A DNA stretch of 64,000 nucleotides from Aphis gossypii (taxonomy: Eukaryota; Arthropoda; Insecta; Hemiptera; Aphididae). The notes beneath the pieces were generated by a model. That model saw nothing but the letters and a program-made list of their open reading frames with translations, was not told where the DNA came from and did no database searches. Shown in pieces: positions 1 through 13,900 of this stretch. The stretch covers positions 23,374,001-23,438,000 of the forward strand of contig NC_065532.1 in assembly GCF_020184175.1 (NCBI RefSeq), given 5' to 3'. A program made the translations under genes and the position numbers. Within the stretch, counting starts at the first letter, position 1. The number at the start of each line of letters is the position of its first letter.

Positions 1-3000
1 ATCGGAAACAAAAATGAATGTTTATGAATACATTATTTAATAATTATGAAGTATAATCATATTATGTACTTTTTGTAAAATTATCAAACATTTTTATATA
101 TTAATGAAACGTAATATTTATATAAATATTACATATTGTGTATATTATACGTATATTTGTACCTACAAAATATTTAAGTTTAAGCTGCAATTTTTTTTAA
201 AATAATTATCGTCGGTACCTACTTTTTTGGATAAACGGCCAAAAACGTTAAAAAGTTTGGAAAAACGTTTTCAAAAAAACGAGAATACATCTTTAATGCC
301 GTATTCGTTTAACAACCGTGTATCACTAGATTAAGCGCTCCGTGTGTAGGGAGCGCTGCGGAAAACTAGGGAAAACCGTGAAAAGTTTTCTGTATCCAGT
401 GTGCCTTTAATATCGTTACGGGACAGTCGTCGGTAATAATTATCTATTTCCTCTACCGGTTTGTTTACGCTAATGGAAATTGTTTTACATAAAATAAAAT
501 ATTCACGTGATTATGAGATTTTCACAAATCGGTCGCTGAATTAAATAAAGAAAACAGGTTAGTACTTTTAACGTAATACATTTTGATTTTTAAGAAAAAA
601 TCAAAATAATTTAAAAGCTTCGATAATTATTTCACCTAAACGAAAGATTATGTCTCGTTTTCACGTTCGTTGCGATATTCTATTTTAAAACAAGAATGTT
701 TAATAATGATTATATTTTTTAATATTTAACAGATATTTGGTGTTTATAAAAATAATTATTTGGCACTTGGTGATTTACTTACGAACTTATACAAAAATAA
801 CTGTAAATATTTTATATATAACTTTATGGAATCCAACTAAAAAATGCTAAATATATACTCTGTTTATAATTATACATTTTGTGATTTTCGTTACGATCGT
901 GGTAAAAATATTATCAAAAGTATAAATTTTCCAATGTCTATTATTTCTTTATTTAAATTTTACAATATTTAATAAAAAATCTTGAATGAATGTTTCTCGA
1001 TAAATTAATTTAATATTTGACTAGAATGTAATACATATAGTGTTATAAAATATAATATTACAACTGCGTTAATAATTTATTCATACTGTTAAGAATTTTA
1101 TTTTATTGTTTTCCTTAACGGTTTTTGAAAATTTTATTTTTATAATATCGCCATGATTATAAATTTTAAGTATAAAAGTATAGTACCAATCAGAATATTG
1201 TCAATATGTCATCATTATTTTATGAATTCAGGGAATTGTGACTATGGACTATATTATACCAATTTGTCATTTTCTTTAAACATATGATAATATTTATTTT
1301 TGGCATCTGCTCAGAATTTTTTTTTTCAAAAGTGTATACTATAATAATATAACGAAAATAATAATTTCAAAGAGCAACACCGCGAATTGAAATGGAACAA
1401 AGGTCGTGGATTTGAATTAAATCCCCCAGAGTCCAGAGTATTGTCGGTGTACACGTCTATTATTGTTTAGCCTCAACAACGTGCCGGCCTTTAAAGGTTG
1501 ACCCCTACAGTCATTGCCAAAGCTATTAAAAAAAAAAATAAAAATAAATGGAAATTTTACAATTTTACTGTAAACGTGTGCGTATGCGTGAATGACACAT
1601 AATAGGTAATTTATATTTAGGCAAGAGTTTGTGAAAAAAAACAATACCCAAACCTCTTACCATCGGTTAGCATCGGCGCTTTCGGGTGAAAAAGAACTGA
1701 AAAAAAGATTTTTATACCCTCTATTGAAATGCTATAATAGTATTAGCAGCTATAGGTTATTCATCAATTTTGTCGAAAGGTATTGATCATTTTCAATACC
1801 TACTTTATCGGTATCGATAATAGAAAACATCTCTTTGTCATTTCTAATTGTTCAAAAAAAAAAATAACGCCATGACCGGAGATATTTTAACTACGCTATT
1901 TTATTAAATAAAATCATGATTATATAATTTTCCAAGTGCGAAATATATGGGTATACTATTTAATACTGTGTTGAATACCTATGTTTTTGCATTTTGTGTA
2001 CACTTCAGATTGAAAGGTACATTAAAATACAATTTTCAAAAAAGCAATTACAATAATACATCGAATGTCAAAAAAAAAAAATAAATAATAAATAATAAAT
2101 AAAATTATGATATAATACATAATATAACAATAATCATTATAGTTATTTTTACACAAATTGTATTAATTTAAATATGTGTGTATGTGTGAGAGGAAAATCG
2201 ACAGAATTGTTTCCTTGTAACGTAAATACAACAAATTGTCAATATAAAATAGGTACTTATTAAATGGTTTTCATCAAAATAAATATATCATATTAAGGTA
2301 TCTAAAATAACCTATGTTATTTTGTACACATTTTTATTTTTTTTTAATTCCTTAACTGTTGTGAAATATTTTATGTATGAAAGAAATTATTTATAATTTT
2401 TTCATTAAAAAAAAAAAAGTATTGTTAAATTTGTATAGTGAAATTAATGCATTTAAATCATTCAATATTTATTAGTTTATTTAGTTTGGAATATACCTAA
2501 TTGATTTGATGTAATGCAACCGTTAGGTTCGGGTATTTTAACATTTATTTTTTGATCGTAATTTATTTGTTTAAATCTAAGTTAAATTTTTAAATAATTG
2601 TACCTATATCATTTTGCGATAAGTATATAATATATATATTATTTGAGTACTTACCATCAATAATTAGAGCTTAACAGTTAATGGATATAAATTATCATTA
2701 TGCACTATAGTTGAAAATAATACATTTTATAAACAGCATATTCTGATTGTGGTGAAGTCTAAGTACAACATTTTGTTAATGGTTATTGTTCCATATTCAT
2801 TACTCACAGATAGTAACAGCGTGGTTATAGGCACGACCCTGGAATGACGAGATAGAACTATTGATTTCACTCCATCGTCGATTGTTTTTTAAGATTATGT
2901 TCGTTCAAATAAACTTATAAACTTAATATAATATACTCTTGAATATTTTATCTATCATTACAAAAAGTACTCAATCTATATATTATACAAACGGTCGAGG

Positions 3001-4506
3001 GTATTATCTTAAATTTTGTTGTACTAAACCAGAAAATATTTAATTTTTTTTTTGTGATTTCTGTATGATCAGTTCAATCTATTCATTATTTAATCATGTA
3101 CACAAGAAATCGTTGTAAAAATATTTAAAAATGTTAAAGGATACAGAATGAACTGTTTGACATAAAATATTTTTTGTTTTTAAATATTTATAAGTAAGAT
3201 AAATTATTAACACAGGGTTATGAAAATAATTATTTTCAAAATTTTCTTATAGAGAATACGTTAATTATTTATATATTTTTTTTTAATTGGAAATATTGTA
3301 TGAGATCATTTTCTGGATATTTTTAAGTATATTTGTGTATTTATATTTATATTAATACTCCTTTACGAACTAATAGTTTATTAGTTATATGCTATGAAAA
3401 TTATTTTACTAATTAGACAATTGATATCATTTTTTTACATTTTAAATGATTTGAGTCATTTAATTTTTGATTATTATTATTTTTTTTTTTTATGTAGGTA
3501 TTATATTAATGGTAAAAATATAACATTTTTTTTTTAACTAAAAGTTATAATTTAAAACATATTGTTGATTTTTATAGTCAAAAAATTTATACCTGCTAGA
3601 ATATTATTTAAAATTGTGGATTTAATTTTTTTTACTTTAGCTTCAACAACAATGGTAATTCATTAAATTGCTCAAACTTAGTATACAAAATTTTAATAAC
3701 TAAAAATTTAAAAAATATATAATGTAGGTATATAATATACTAGAGATGTTCTGAAATTATGATATTTTTAGTTTAACGAATCACTTTGAAAATCATACAA
3801 TATCATTAAGCTTATTTCTCATCGTGATAAACTAAAACTTAAATTTGTACAACATTTTTTTAAAGGCATATTTTTAAATTGGTCTTGTATTTAGTGAAAT
3901 TCGAGTAGATTTTCCACTATATTTCAATGAAACGTTAAAATTTATTAAAATTTTTTGATTATTATGTTTATAAAATAATTATTTCAGATACAATTTGAAA
4001 ACTGTCTTTACAAATTGTACCTAAGAAATATAGTTCTTTATTTATTATTTTTTCATTTTACAATTTGTTTTTTTTTATTACTTATAGTACATAATATTGT
4101 AGTTTAAGCGTATTATACATTAGTTAATACAAATGTTTTATTAACTATTTAGTAAACAGATAAAGTATTATTGGCCTGTTTCCATTAACTTTTTGACGTA
4201 CACCTTTAATTTATTACTGATTTTTATATTTATTGTGTATATAACCATTAAAACCACTGCTTATGAATTTTAAACTATCAAGTATTATTAAAATTTAACG
4301 TATTTTATTACTAAAGCCGGGTAAATAAGCGCAACTAAAAAATATCTTTTTCAACATTTTGATCCAATCAATTAAATAGCTTATCTAAAAATCTATTTAA
4401 GACGTCTTAGTGATTTTTTTTAGAGATAGACTAGGAACCTATCTAAAGAAAACGTTTACATAATTTGATTGTTATCAGTGTATTGTGGTACCATGTTTGT
4501 TTTACT

Positions 4507-4535
4507 ATTTGCATGCAAGCAAATCACATGACGTC
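4507..4535. promoter_or_regulatory. Octamer-like dyad next to a CRE-like site
   Basis: An inverted repeat ATTTGC..GCAAAT (4507-4524) contains the POU octamer ATTTGCAT, and TGACGTC (CRE/AP-1-like) follows at 4529-4535. Both motifs are seen directly. That they are bound by POU or CREB-type factors is inference from the known consensus sequences. Short motifs of this kind also arise by chance. Confidence 0.2.
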
Positions 4536-4875
4536 GTAATACTATCTAACAGACAACAGAAACAATTCATTGAATTCAACAACTAAATAAAATTACAAAC
4601 ACATTCAACGTTGACTTACATAACTTATTTACAAAGAGCACTTTGGTGGTCAATTCTGAAAAAAAAAAAAAAATAAAAGCTATTAAAACCAAAAAAAAGT
4701 GTTACTCGATATGTAAAGTTTATACGTATACTTATATTATTAGTTTTATAAATGGGATTTTTTCCGTATGGTTTGCCTAACTTATGCGGTTTATTTAACA
4801 TCGTATTGAGTAAATGAATTATACGATATATTAAAATGGTTAAATCTGCATAATAATTTATTGCGGAAATATGAC

Positions 4876-4914
4876 GGAGGTAGCACAATTTTCTTCGATA
4901 TCATTGTTGCCTCC
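4876..4914. repeat. Imperfect hairpin, about 39 bp
   Basis: GGAGGTAGCACAAT is followed after a short loop by ATTGTTGCCTCC. This forms an imperfect stem with GGAGG/CCTCC at the base and CAAT/ATTG near the loop. It sits in a slightly more GC-rich patch. There is no link to a known RNA family. Confidence 0.25.
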
Positions 4915-5592
4915 CTCCACGCTGTTTCGCCGAGCGCATGTTACTTGATAATAATATAATATTATACATTTTGGTATTACCTATACATGCGTCTCGTTTG
5001 AAATTCTGAAAGGATCGATGATACTATTGCATTGAATTTAAAGGTACAATATATTTTTGAAAAAAAAATGCATTTTCAGAGCAAGGTAAATGCTCTCTCG
5101 CTTCAACAGTATTTTCGTTACAAATAGAAAATTCGGCGGCATAAATCGTTTCATTTTTAAGTATTCGAAGAAAAATGTGCACAATGCGATACCACTCACA
5201 ATATATTAATTATAGCCTTAAATTTGATTTTAAAGACATAATAAAGTAATTTATTGCTGTTTGTATAAAAGTGAAATATTAAAAATCTTAGAATGGTATT
5301 TCATTTCAATTTAAACTAATTTTAATGTGAAATTGAAAAGAAAAAAAATAATTTATATTTACTTTCATATTTTAATAATGCTTAGAAGTCTTATTTTAGT
5401 TATTTTTCTTTTACAACCTCTTAAAATTTAAAAAAAAAAAACGTTTTATTAAAAATAAAATTATTATGAACTAGTATTTTTTTAATTATACTTAGTAAAA
5501 ATTAAATTATCAAGAACTTGTATTTTTATGATTTATTGTTATGGTAGGTTAATTAATAGTTTTAAATATAGGTAATTATTATATTCTTTTAA

Positions 5593-5626
5593 TATTATAT
5601 ATATATATATTATATGTATATATATA
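5593..5626. repeat. AT microsatellite
   Basis: Interrupted (AT)n/(TA)n tract, ordinary simple-sequence DNA. Confidence 0.8.
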
Positions 5627-6200
5627 GATTGTGGTAGGTATTATATTAAAAAAATTTAAATGTATTGTATATTTGTACATTTTTACGCCAGACTCCTAAG
5701 AAACCACGTGATTAATGTTTAATAGTAAGAATTGGTATTTTATATTATTATTATGAATGAATAATTACTTAGTTTTCATAATATTTTACAATAGTTAATA
5801 GTAATTTGTGATTTAATTGATTGACAAATTATGTTTAACTGTTTAATGAGCTTAAGAGAGGCATGTATACCAGTCGCCTTTAAAATTGAGTATTTTATAC
5901 TCCAATTCTCATCCAACTACTTAATTATAATATCAACCCGTAAAATAGGGGAGGTGAATATGTGAATAATAATAATAATATATATAATAAGAGAATAAAT
6001 ACAATAATTATTTATAAGTGGCATGCAATATAATTTGTCAAAGAAGTAAAATGCTATAAAGTGATTGGTAGTAAAAAATTTAAATATATTATTAATGGCT
6101 AACAGATTTTTCAAAATCTAATATGCTAATATTTTTATTTTTATGCATTATATATATATTTACTTCTCTTATTTTACTGGTTGGTATTATAATCGTGTGT

Positions 6201-6800
6201 ATAATAATATGTGAGGGCAACCGACATTTTTGAAATTCCAAAAACAGCTGTTGAGGGAAATCCGTCTACACCCGTTATTGTTGTTAGGTCGTATAATGGT
6301 GTGCTATATCGATCGGATTTTGAGGAAATTACTAAGAATACGCGTTACTTTAGTCATCTTATCGTGTTTTTTGGATCGGTTAGATGTCTCCTGACCCAAT
6401 TAGTTCCGTAGAATGTCAGATAACAAAGCAACGGAACTTCTCGAACACCACTGTGATCGGTCGTGTCTTGGAAAACGATCATAACCGTTGTTTAGGATCG
6501 GAAACATACACAGCGCCAATCATCTAACTCCTTGACGAAATCTGTTTAAAATAACACATATTTCCTGGATCGAAGTGGAATGAACAAAACTTGCAGTATA
6601 AGACTTCTTTCGAGATTGATTCTTTTCCAAGATTGTTGACCATAGTCGGATTTCGTATTCAGAAATTGAATACGAGATCTCGGAGATACGTTATATTTAT
6701 ACTTAATGCTACAAAGTCCTTCTGAGAAAATTGTTGGACAGAGTCGTTACGGAAACTTTTGCTCGTTTGATATTTTGCATGGACGCTTTTGTTTGAATAT
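6201..6800. other. Compositionally balanced island, function unknown
   Basis: About 600 bp clearly richer in G+C than its flanks, with repeated GATCGG/GGATCG words and two short palindromes (6654-6674 CGTATTC..GAATACG; 6673-6682 CGAGATCTCG). The plus strand is open from 6211 to 6411 but without an ATG or convincing splice sites. I do not recognise the peptide. It could be a conserved regulatory element, a promoter, an unrecognised exon or an old mobile-element remnant. Confidence 0.4.
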
Positions 6801-7073
6801 ATTACAGTTATACGGTCAATATTTAATAAACAATTAGTGAGAGGCTCGTGTTTTTGTTTAATATATTATCTACTGTATTATATTATATGTGTGCAATTTA
6901 ATTTATTTTTTAGTACCCCAATACTTAGATATTTATACAGTGACTAGATTGTGTATATGTGCGAAATTTGGTTGTAATCAAGCTGCAAAACGTTAATTAT
7001 CCCTTTAACAAAAAAAAAAAAAAAATGCCCATTCTGTACCCTTAAATGTCAACTATAATTTGTCGATCAAACG

Positions 7074-7388
7074 ATGAATACAGATGCCGTCGGAAATAAT
7101 AATATTAAAACAGAGCATCGGTGTACAACAAATACAGTTGACCCGGAATGCCGATCAAATAAAAATCGGGTAATTGTATTTACAATCATTGATGTATATT
7201 ATGACATATTAACCTGTAAACTAAGTATAAAAAATTTGTTTCCGCGTTTTCATACAGTATTTTCTATTACGTTAATGTACAAATCAGTGTTTGCGAAGTG
7301 CTATTTCCATTCAAATTCTGTATTTATATTAAGTACAATATTCAATCGGCCAAGTATTAATTCCATTAAAAACTATTCGAGTAGGTAA
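7074..7388 (+). CDS. Doubtful 104-codon open frame
   Basis: Opens with a real ATG (MNTDAVGNNNIKTEH...) and runs 104 codons to TAA just downstream of the 6.2-6.8 kb island. A possible splice donor follows codon 32 (AATCGG then GTAATT), so only the first third need be coding. That part is polar and contains two Cys. The remainder is Phe/Ile/Ser-rich, as expected of translated AT-rich noncoding DNA. I recognise no domain. A chance frame is the likelier explanation; a first coding exon downstream of a promoter island is the alternative. Confidence 0.15.
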   Translation: MNTDAVGNNNIKTEHRCTTNTVDPECRSNKNRVIVFTIIDVYYDILTCKLSIKNLFPRFHTVFSITLMYKSVFAKCYFHSNSVFILSTIFNRPSINSIKNYSSR

Positions 7389-8340
7389 TAAATATATATT
7401 TTATACTTTATCAAAATTGACTATCAAACACCCCGGGACGTGATTATCGAGTATCGAGAATGTTTAATTAATTTATAAGAAATTACGATTATTCTACAGT
7501 TGACGTTCGGTTTCTAAATCTAAACGGATATATATATATATATATTAAATATTGACTACATTCCCAGTTAACGTAAAACATAATTCATAAGTATTTTTAT
7601 AACTGTTTGATCATACAAAGGGTTTTTATATTTCTCAAATCCACTTCCTATATTTCATAAAAATTATTTATTTATTCATTTTTTTTCTTTTTGATTGCAC
7701 TTTAATTCACAAGAAAGGGTCTACTGACGTCTAATTACATTTTTACATAAATATTTACATTTATTTGATATGTATTATGCTTACGATATATCATTATTTA
7801 TTTTTAATAAGGTTAAATAAATAATTTATTATTTAATTTGTTTTTTTTTTATTTATTATTCTTAAACAATTAAAATAAGTCCTATAATAAAAATATAATT
7901 ATATTAAATATATGTTTTAAGAACCTAATTTATACCTGATACTTTTAACATAATATAATAATATAATGTACATCATTATGTATTTTTAGGAAATGGTAAT
8001 AAGTATTACAAAAAAAAAAAAAAATACTTCTTATAAATCTATTAAATAAACTGTAACTTTAAGTTAAGAAGCGAAAGTATTAACTGTACATATACAGCTA
8101 CTTACATATTTTATACTAATAATTATTATTCTATTAGCTTAAGAAAACTTTATACTAAGCACTTTAAATATATTAATTTATTTTAAAAGGTCAAGTATAA
8201 TAAATTAATTTGTGTAAAAATATTTTCATGATACATTTTTATCTGAGTTAATTTTTTTAATGACATTACATTACGTCTATTTTATATATAGCGATATACT
8301 TATAAAACAGTAAAACAATATGTACCTATATACTTCGATT

Positions 8341-8465
8341 GAGAGTAGATCACTTATCTCCTTTCGCTTCCTTTACCGTAGCACACATGATAGTGCTGAA
8401 TTATTATTATGAATTTAATCTCTATCATAAATCAGCACAGTGAGAAAAACGATTCTGAACAGAGT
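8341..8465. repeat. Possible mobile-element fragment with hairpin
   Basis: GTGCTGA (8393-8399) and TCAGCAC (8432-8438) form an inverted pair about 32 bp apart. They are followed by AAAAACGATTCTGA, wording I associate from memory with dispersed aphid repeats. Family membership is not established, and a genome self-comparison would decide it. Confidence 0.3.
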
Positions 8466-10044
8466 TCCTTTAAGTAAAAAATATAGTGTTTATTGTACGA
8501 TAATATAAAAATGTTGAATCATTTTACATCATGTTTAATCAAAGATATTGATTTAAATATATTGTATAGAAATGAATGTAATATGACTTAATATCTTGAT
8601 TTAGTAAGAGATACACTAGAGATATTATATACGAGTATTAGGTATGCTAATTGAATATTTTCTCAGTACAATATGACTTGAAAATGAAGAATAAATTTTA
8701 AAACAATATTACTAAATCAATCAGATTGTATTTGATTTATATAAATTGACTTTTATTCAATTTAATATATAAAAATTTAGTAAAATCTTAAAATCTCAGG
8801 AATAAATTGTCATTTATTAAATCAAACATAATAATTCATTTTCAACATCATATAAATAAAATATTCAATATACGAGTATATTAAAGTATAAAGAAAATAA
8901 GAATAATTATTTCTGAATTTAAGTACAGAATATCTCATTTTGATCAGATTTTAAAAGACCTCTCACATTTAAACTTTAATATTTTACTTTTTATTTTGTT
9001 TATATATTTTAGATTAAATGTAATTTATTTTCTATCTCTACGGAATAGTTAAAGAATGTTTTCTTTTCTTTTAGACTAAATATGGTTTTCAGTTGCCACC
9101 AATGTTTCCAAAGATGATAGTCTAATATGCCAGAAGCATCTTGTATTTTATATTATAATACTGTAATTTAGTTTTATGAAATGTCTTATAATCATATTTA
9201 AATGTTTGTGTTTCAATTCTAGTTACAAGGTCGATGAAAATTTCCAAAATATAAACTTATATCCACGATCTTTTAAAGTGTTGTGTGTCCACCACTCACG
9301 AGAAAAAATATTAAAACCATAGACAATTTAATTTAAAATAATTGTTGTCTATAGTAAAGCTCGTTGGTCTAATTTTAAGATAAAAAAAAAAAAAAACTTA
9401 AAAAATATCATTATTTTTTACAATACAAGCCAAAAACATACAACCTTATGATATCAGTGTTTTTTCCTCATTGTTTATATCTAAATTATTTGTATTGTCT
9501 TCCGGTTTAAAATCTGCAGGAAACATTCATCCATTATCATGGTATAATTTACACTGACAAGAATATTCCACTAAGTAGACGATAATTCCAAGACCAAAAT
9601 GTCATTTTATTTCTGCTGTGCCACTTGAAATTTATCCTAACATAATTTATATACAGATTAACAATTTTTAGATTTGAATTATTTGGATTTTGAATACCAA
9701 TAATTACCTACCGATGATACCATAGAAAATACTACGCTTGATTAAAGACAATCACTTCAACTTAATTTTTGTTTGCATTTTTAACTATACAATTAAACAA
9801 AATCGATTGAAATTATTCAAGCAATATTAGCGTATACATTATCATGTGTAAGTTGAAATATTTAAATTATTAAACCCGGAGTGAACTTTATAGTAAGTCC
9901 CTTTTTTAGTAATAAAATAAATACAATCGGTAATTTAAACACCTGTAAAAATGCATTAATATAATAATTATTATGATACTTTCTTGTAGATAATAAACAG
10001 TGTTCATTTTAGCACAAAATTATGAGGATATATAAAAAGATCAT

Positions 10045-10064
10045 AAAAAAAAAAAAAAAAAAAA
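10045..10064. repeat. 20-A homopolymer
   Basis: Uninterrupted A run. No retroelement body was recognised upstream. Confidence 0.85.
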
Positions 10065-10068
10065 CAAT

Positions 10069-10377
10069 TTACCTACCATGTATATTAACGTTTAAGTGTT
10101 GACCTGATTTTTTGAAATCTATTTTATTATTTTTATTTTTATTATGTTTTGTTTTACTATTTGTTGTAATCCACTTTTTTATGGTTAAAACGTCATTATT
10201 CGTCACGAGTTTGGTGGTACAAGGACCACAATGACGAGTGCACGCAATACGCTCTGTAGTCAACGGTGGCGATGTATTGTGCGGGGAGGTGAACGAGGGA
10301 GGGGGAGGTGTAGGTATAATAATATGTTGAAAAAAAAAATATAGAAAACAAAAACGAGCGGCCTTTTGACTTAACAT
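10069..10377 (-). CDS. Doubtful 102-codon open frame
   Basis: Begins with ATG at 10377 and ends at TAA at 10069. A pyrimidine-rich stretch encoding a Pro-rich segment ends in a fair acceptor (GACTACAG), after which the frame continues as RIACTRHCGPCTTKLVTNND with three clustered Cys, then a Lys/Asn-rich tail. Possible donors (CATG then GTAGGT, or GGTAG then GTAAAT) lie at the end of the frame. The latter part could therefore be an internal exon. No family is recognised, and the tail is low complexity. Chance reading through a balanced island is quite possible. Confidence 0.15.
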   Translation of the reverse strand: MLSQKAARFCFLYFFFQHIIIPTPPPPSFTSPHNTSPPLTTERIACTRHCGPCTTKLVTNNDVLTIKKWITTNSKTKHNKNKNNKIDFKKSGQHLNVNIHGR

Positions 10378-10700
10378 TATACAAAAGGGCAGAAAAAGGG
10401 TATTTTATTGCATCCATCCATATAATAATGTAAAAAACGGTGGAAACGACGTTATTATTATTTCGTTACTAGCAGTGTGTAATGTGCGTCAGTTGTATTT
10501 TATCAGCAGTTTATGGAGCGCCTTTCCCATGTTAATATATGTTTGCTTTTTGATGCGATATTATTATTACTTCTCGTGCCTCTGCTTCCGCCGTTTTACT
10601 TATTCAGCAATAATGTCTCAATGCATTCGGTTGCACAGTACACCTTTTTTTGCTCGTTCTCACGCACAATAATAATAATATTATAATGCGCACGTATTGC
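10190..10700. promoter_or_regulatory. Balanced island with initiator-like motif
   Basis: More G+C and CpG than its surroundings. TCAGTT at 10489-10494 on the plus strand matches the arthropod initiator consensus TCAGTY. No TATA box at the expected spacing and no strong downstream donor were found. A promoter role is therefore only a possibility; an intronic enhancer is the alternative. Confidence 0.25.
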
Positions 10701-10989
10701 ACAGAGTACATTTTTCGTGTTATAAATATTATAAAATACCTATTTGCGGTGGCCCTGGTTTTTCCAATAACCAAAATGCAATATTGTGTTATAATATCGG
10801 AAATGACACGGTCGATATTCAACACGGTTTCACGACAAAATTACACGGTTTTTATAAAACCAATTATTTTTTACACGTCAATACATAGTTTTATTAGCAA
10901 TTATTTAAATGTATTCGTTTTCACCAATGATTTCATGTTATCGCAACTAACAATACCTAATATTGATGTGCCTGGGTCTTAGGAAATTG

Positions 10990-13900
10990 AAGTCAACTAT
11001 AAAACAGTATACGATAGTGTACCTAATATAATACATAAAATATTAAATTACTGAGAAAAATATGTATTAATATTAAATTTAAAACACTTGAATTCATAAA
11101 ACAAAACAAATCGATTTGTTATGACTTATAGCATTGATTATAAATACTAGATATTAGTACCTATAAATACCATTAATATAATTAAACATTAATTTTTATG
11201 TTTAAGAAGTATTGCATAAAACTAGCGAGACTCGAATTTTCATCTAAGTTTAATATTATATTTAACTGTTTCAACATCTCGTTCATAGGTAGTTGCATTT
11301 TTATAACACGTTTTTTTACTTTTATAAATAACATTTTTTATGAATTTATTTTACATCACATCCAACTTATTTTAATTCGTTTTATTAATCTATTTATTTA
11401 AAAAATATTTATATTTTTAATTTAACAATTAAATAATTTATGAACTTGTCATGACTACTAAATTAAAATTACTCGTGTTATTAATTTAAAAGTCAAGTTG
11501 GTAAATGTTTATTGCAATATTATTATATCACTGTGTCTATTTACTTAGCCATTCATTGTTTGTTTTATTAGTGTAAAAGTTAGGTTAGCAAAGGTTTACA
11601 TTGTTTATTGTAATATTATATTATTTCTAAATTTATTTTCACAGCCATTCATACGATTTATAATAATTTCATAATATAAAATTATGTTAAAGCCTATATT
11701 CTGCTTTACATATTATAGAAAATTATTTAGGCAAATAATCAAACGCCAATATGGTTCAGGACTTTCATTCAAAGCATTAGAATACATTATTTAGGTTCCT
11801 TTTTACGTAGGTATCTATCCAATTTACTGTGAGCAATGATATCGAACCCAACCGTAAACAATATATGACACAAGAAACTACCTACTAAACAGACCTCTTT
11901 ATTCTAAGCTCAACATTAATCCTAACATGTTAGCTAACCGAAGATTCTCTTTCATATTGTTTGAAGTACTGAAGTAGGCGGTGAGTCTAGCTACTAAATA
12001 CATTACACATGTTTGTAAAATAAAAATAAATATCAGGTGGGTATACTGTATAGGCTATGCAGGTTTATTGTATACCTGAAATATATATTATAACTTAATA
12101 TGTTAGTACTTAGTGTTTAACACCGAACGCTGTTTGAAGTAAAACTAACAAATTTTAAAATAACGCGTCAAGAAATAATAGTTGTCGAAGGAAACGAATA
12201 CTGTGAAACATTCCGTGGTCTGTAGGTATCAGGTATACGTCTTACTTATTATATAAATCCAATATTAAAGTTAAAATAAAATAATTTAAATATATTGTAA
12301 ACAAAAATGTTAAAAATATTTAATAGTCATATTCATTTCATCAATGAATTAATCTCGAATAAATACAATAAGTACTGATTAAAATGTGGAAAATATCATT
12401 TTAGAATTATTTTTTGCTTAAGGTCATTCTCGGTGGAAAACCGGCTTGTTTATTCGTCCAGCTTACGCGAATTTTCAATATTATATTTAATAAAAATAGA
12501 TAATTTACTACTTTATATTAACCTTAAGGAAAATGAATTTTCGAAATATCAGTACGCTAGTGTAAAATAGATATTCTATAACTGTATTATCATAAAGGTA
12601 TAGCCCACTATAATATCGGAAAAAAAAGTATTTAATATACTGTTTACCTTAAGTATCTGTAGGTATATTATAATAATCATCATACTTTTTATACCTTATA
12701 TTTATCTTTCTTAACCAGTAATTTGAACAATTGAACAAAATTATAATTTTTCAATCTTTTCTTAGCTCGAATTATTTTTTTCTAAAAGTATTTGAAACAT
12801 TTTTTTAAAGAATTATTTTTATATTTATCGAGTATGCGGATAAGTATGTATTTAAATTTTAAATTTTGTACTTAGAATCATGTTTTATATTATTCGTAAC
12901 TCTTTGACTCAAACATGAAACGACTATATACCTGGTTCTTCAATTAGATGAGTCACGACTTAATCTTAACGATCGAATAATCTACTGAAAAAATAAAAAT
13001 AAAATAAAAACACCATTCCACTTTTATTATTATATTATTCAGCGTCGTAATTTCAGGGAGTCATGCTCTAAATGTTGACCTCTATTTTCTTGTATCTGTC
13101 GCTATTCTGCATACAATAGAGTACCGTTGTTTTATTACATGTCAAATAAAATATTGTCGATGTAAATTCATCACTTAAAAAAAAAAATGTTTGTACAACG
13201 TAGTACGTACCTAAACAAATAAAAGGCTGCGTAACTGTGTTTGGGCAATATTTACCTCTAACAAACCATAAATTAAACCCATTAAAAAAAAAAAAAATTG
13301 AAGATATAATATAGATTATACAAATTAGTAGGTATCGAGTCTAAAATATTGATCCGATTTAAGTGTTTTTCTTTCATCGAAGGTCTGAAACTATGCTTTT
13401 GCTGCATATATCTGTCAAATACTTGAATATGGATTTCCAAAGTATGACAAACATTTAATTTTGGGATAAAATATTTAATTACTTTATAAATAGTAATAAT
13501 TTGAACAAAAGTTAATTAACGAATTTCCTGGTGTTAACATATTTTTGGTTAAACCTTTATGGGTTTATTTAGGTATATATTATGAAATACCGGGACAAAT
13601 AATTTCTTAGTATACTTATTGAACATATTTTGATATAATAATTTATATGTACATTTATTAAAACTGTTCATTATATGTTAAAATATTATACTGATCCAAG
13701 CTATAAAATATTTAAAACATAAGTGTTTAGTTTTGAATATTATTTTAATTTTAATTTATAATTTAATTTATTCCATTAAATATTTGATATTTTTACACTG
13801 TTTCAAAATTTGGTTATTGTCATATAGATATTTCGTGTATGTTATACAAAAATTAATATTATTATTGTTGCCAAGTTATTAAACCTGAACTTGTATTCAA

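Larger units (their letters stand above)
1..6200. other. AT-rich spacer or intron, no gene seen
   Basis: Very A+T-rich DNA with stop codons dense in all six frames. The few reading frames of 60-90 codons lack a credible ATG, splice context or protein-like composition. It holds short A and T runs, an AT microsatellite near 5.6 kb, a dyad near 4.5 kb and a weak hairpin near 4.9 kb. No recognisable coding exon or RNA gene was found. Confidence 0.6.
6801..10068. other. AT-rich spacer, little content
   Basis: A+T-rich, with one isolated open frame at 7074-7388 listed separately, a hairpin-bearing repeat-like patch near 8.4 kb, and A-runs including 20 As at 10045-10064. Nothing else recognisable. 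Confidence 0.5.

Noticed and set aside
3298..3325. TGAGATCATTTT, identical to the first 12 nt of bantam microRNA
   Set aside because: The rest of the mature sequence does not match and the flanks do not fold into a precursor hairpin; an A+T-rich coincidence.
4625..4888. 87-codon minus-strand frame
   Set aside because: Starts at GTG, contains a poly-Phe run from a T/A homopolymer, and has no splice or homology support.
10650..10982. 110-codon plus-strand frame
   Set aside because: Starts at TTG, no splice support, Ile/Phe/Tyr-rich, overlapped by another frame; chance.
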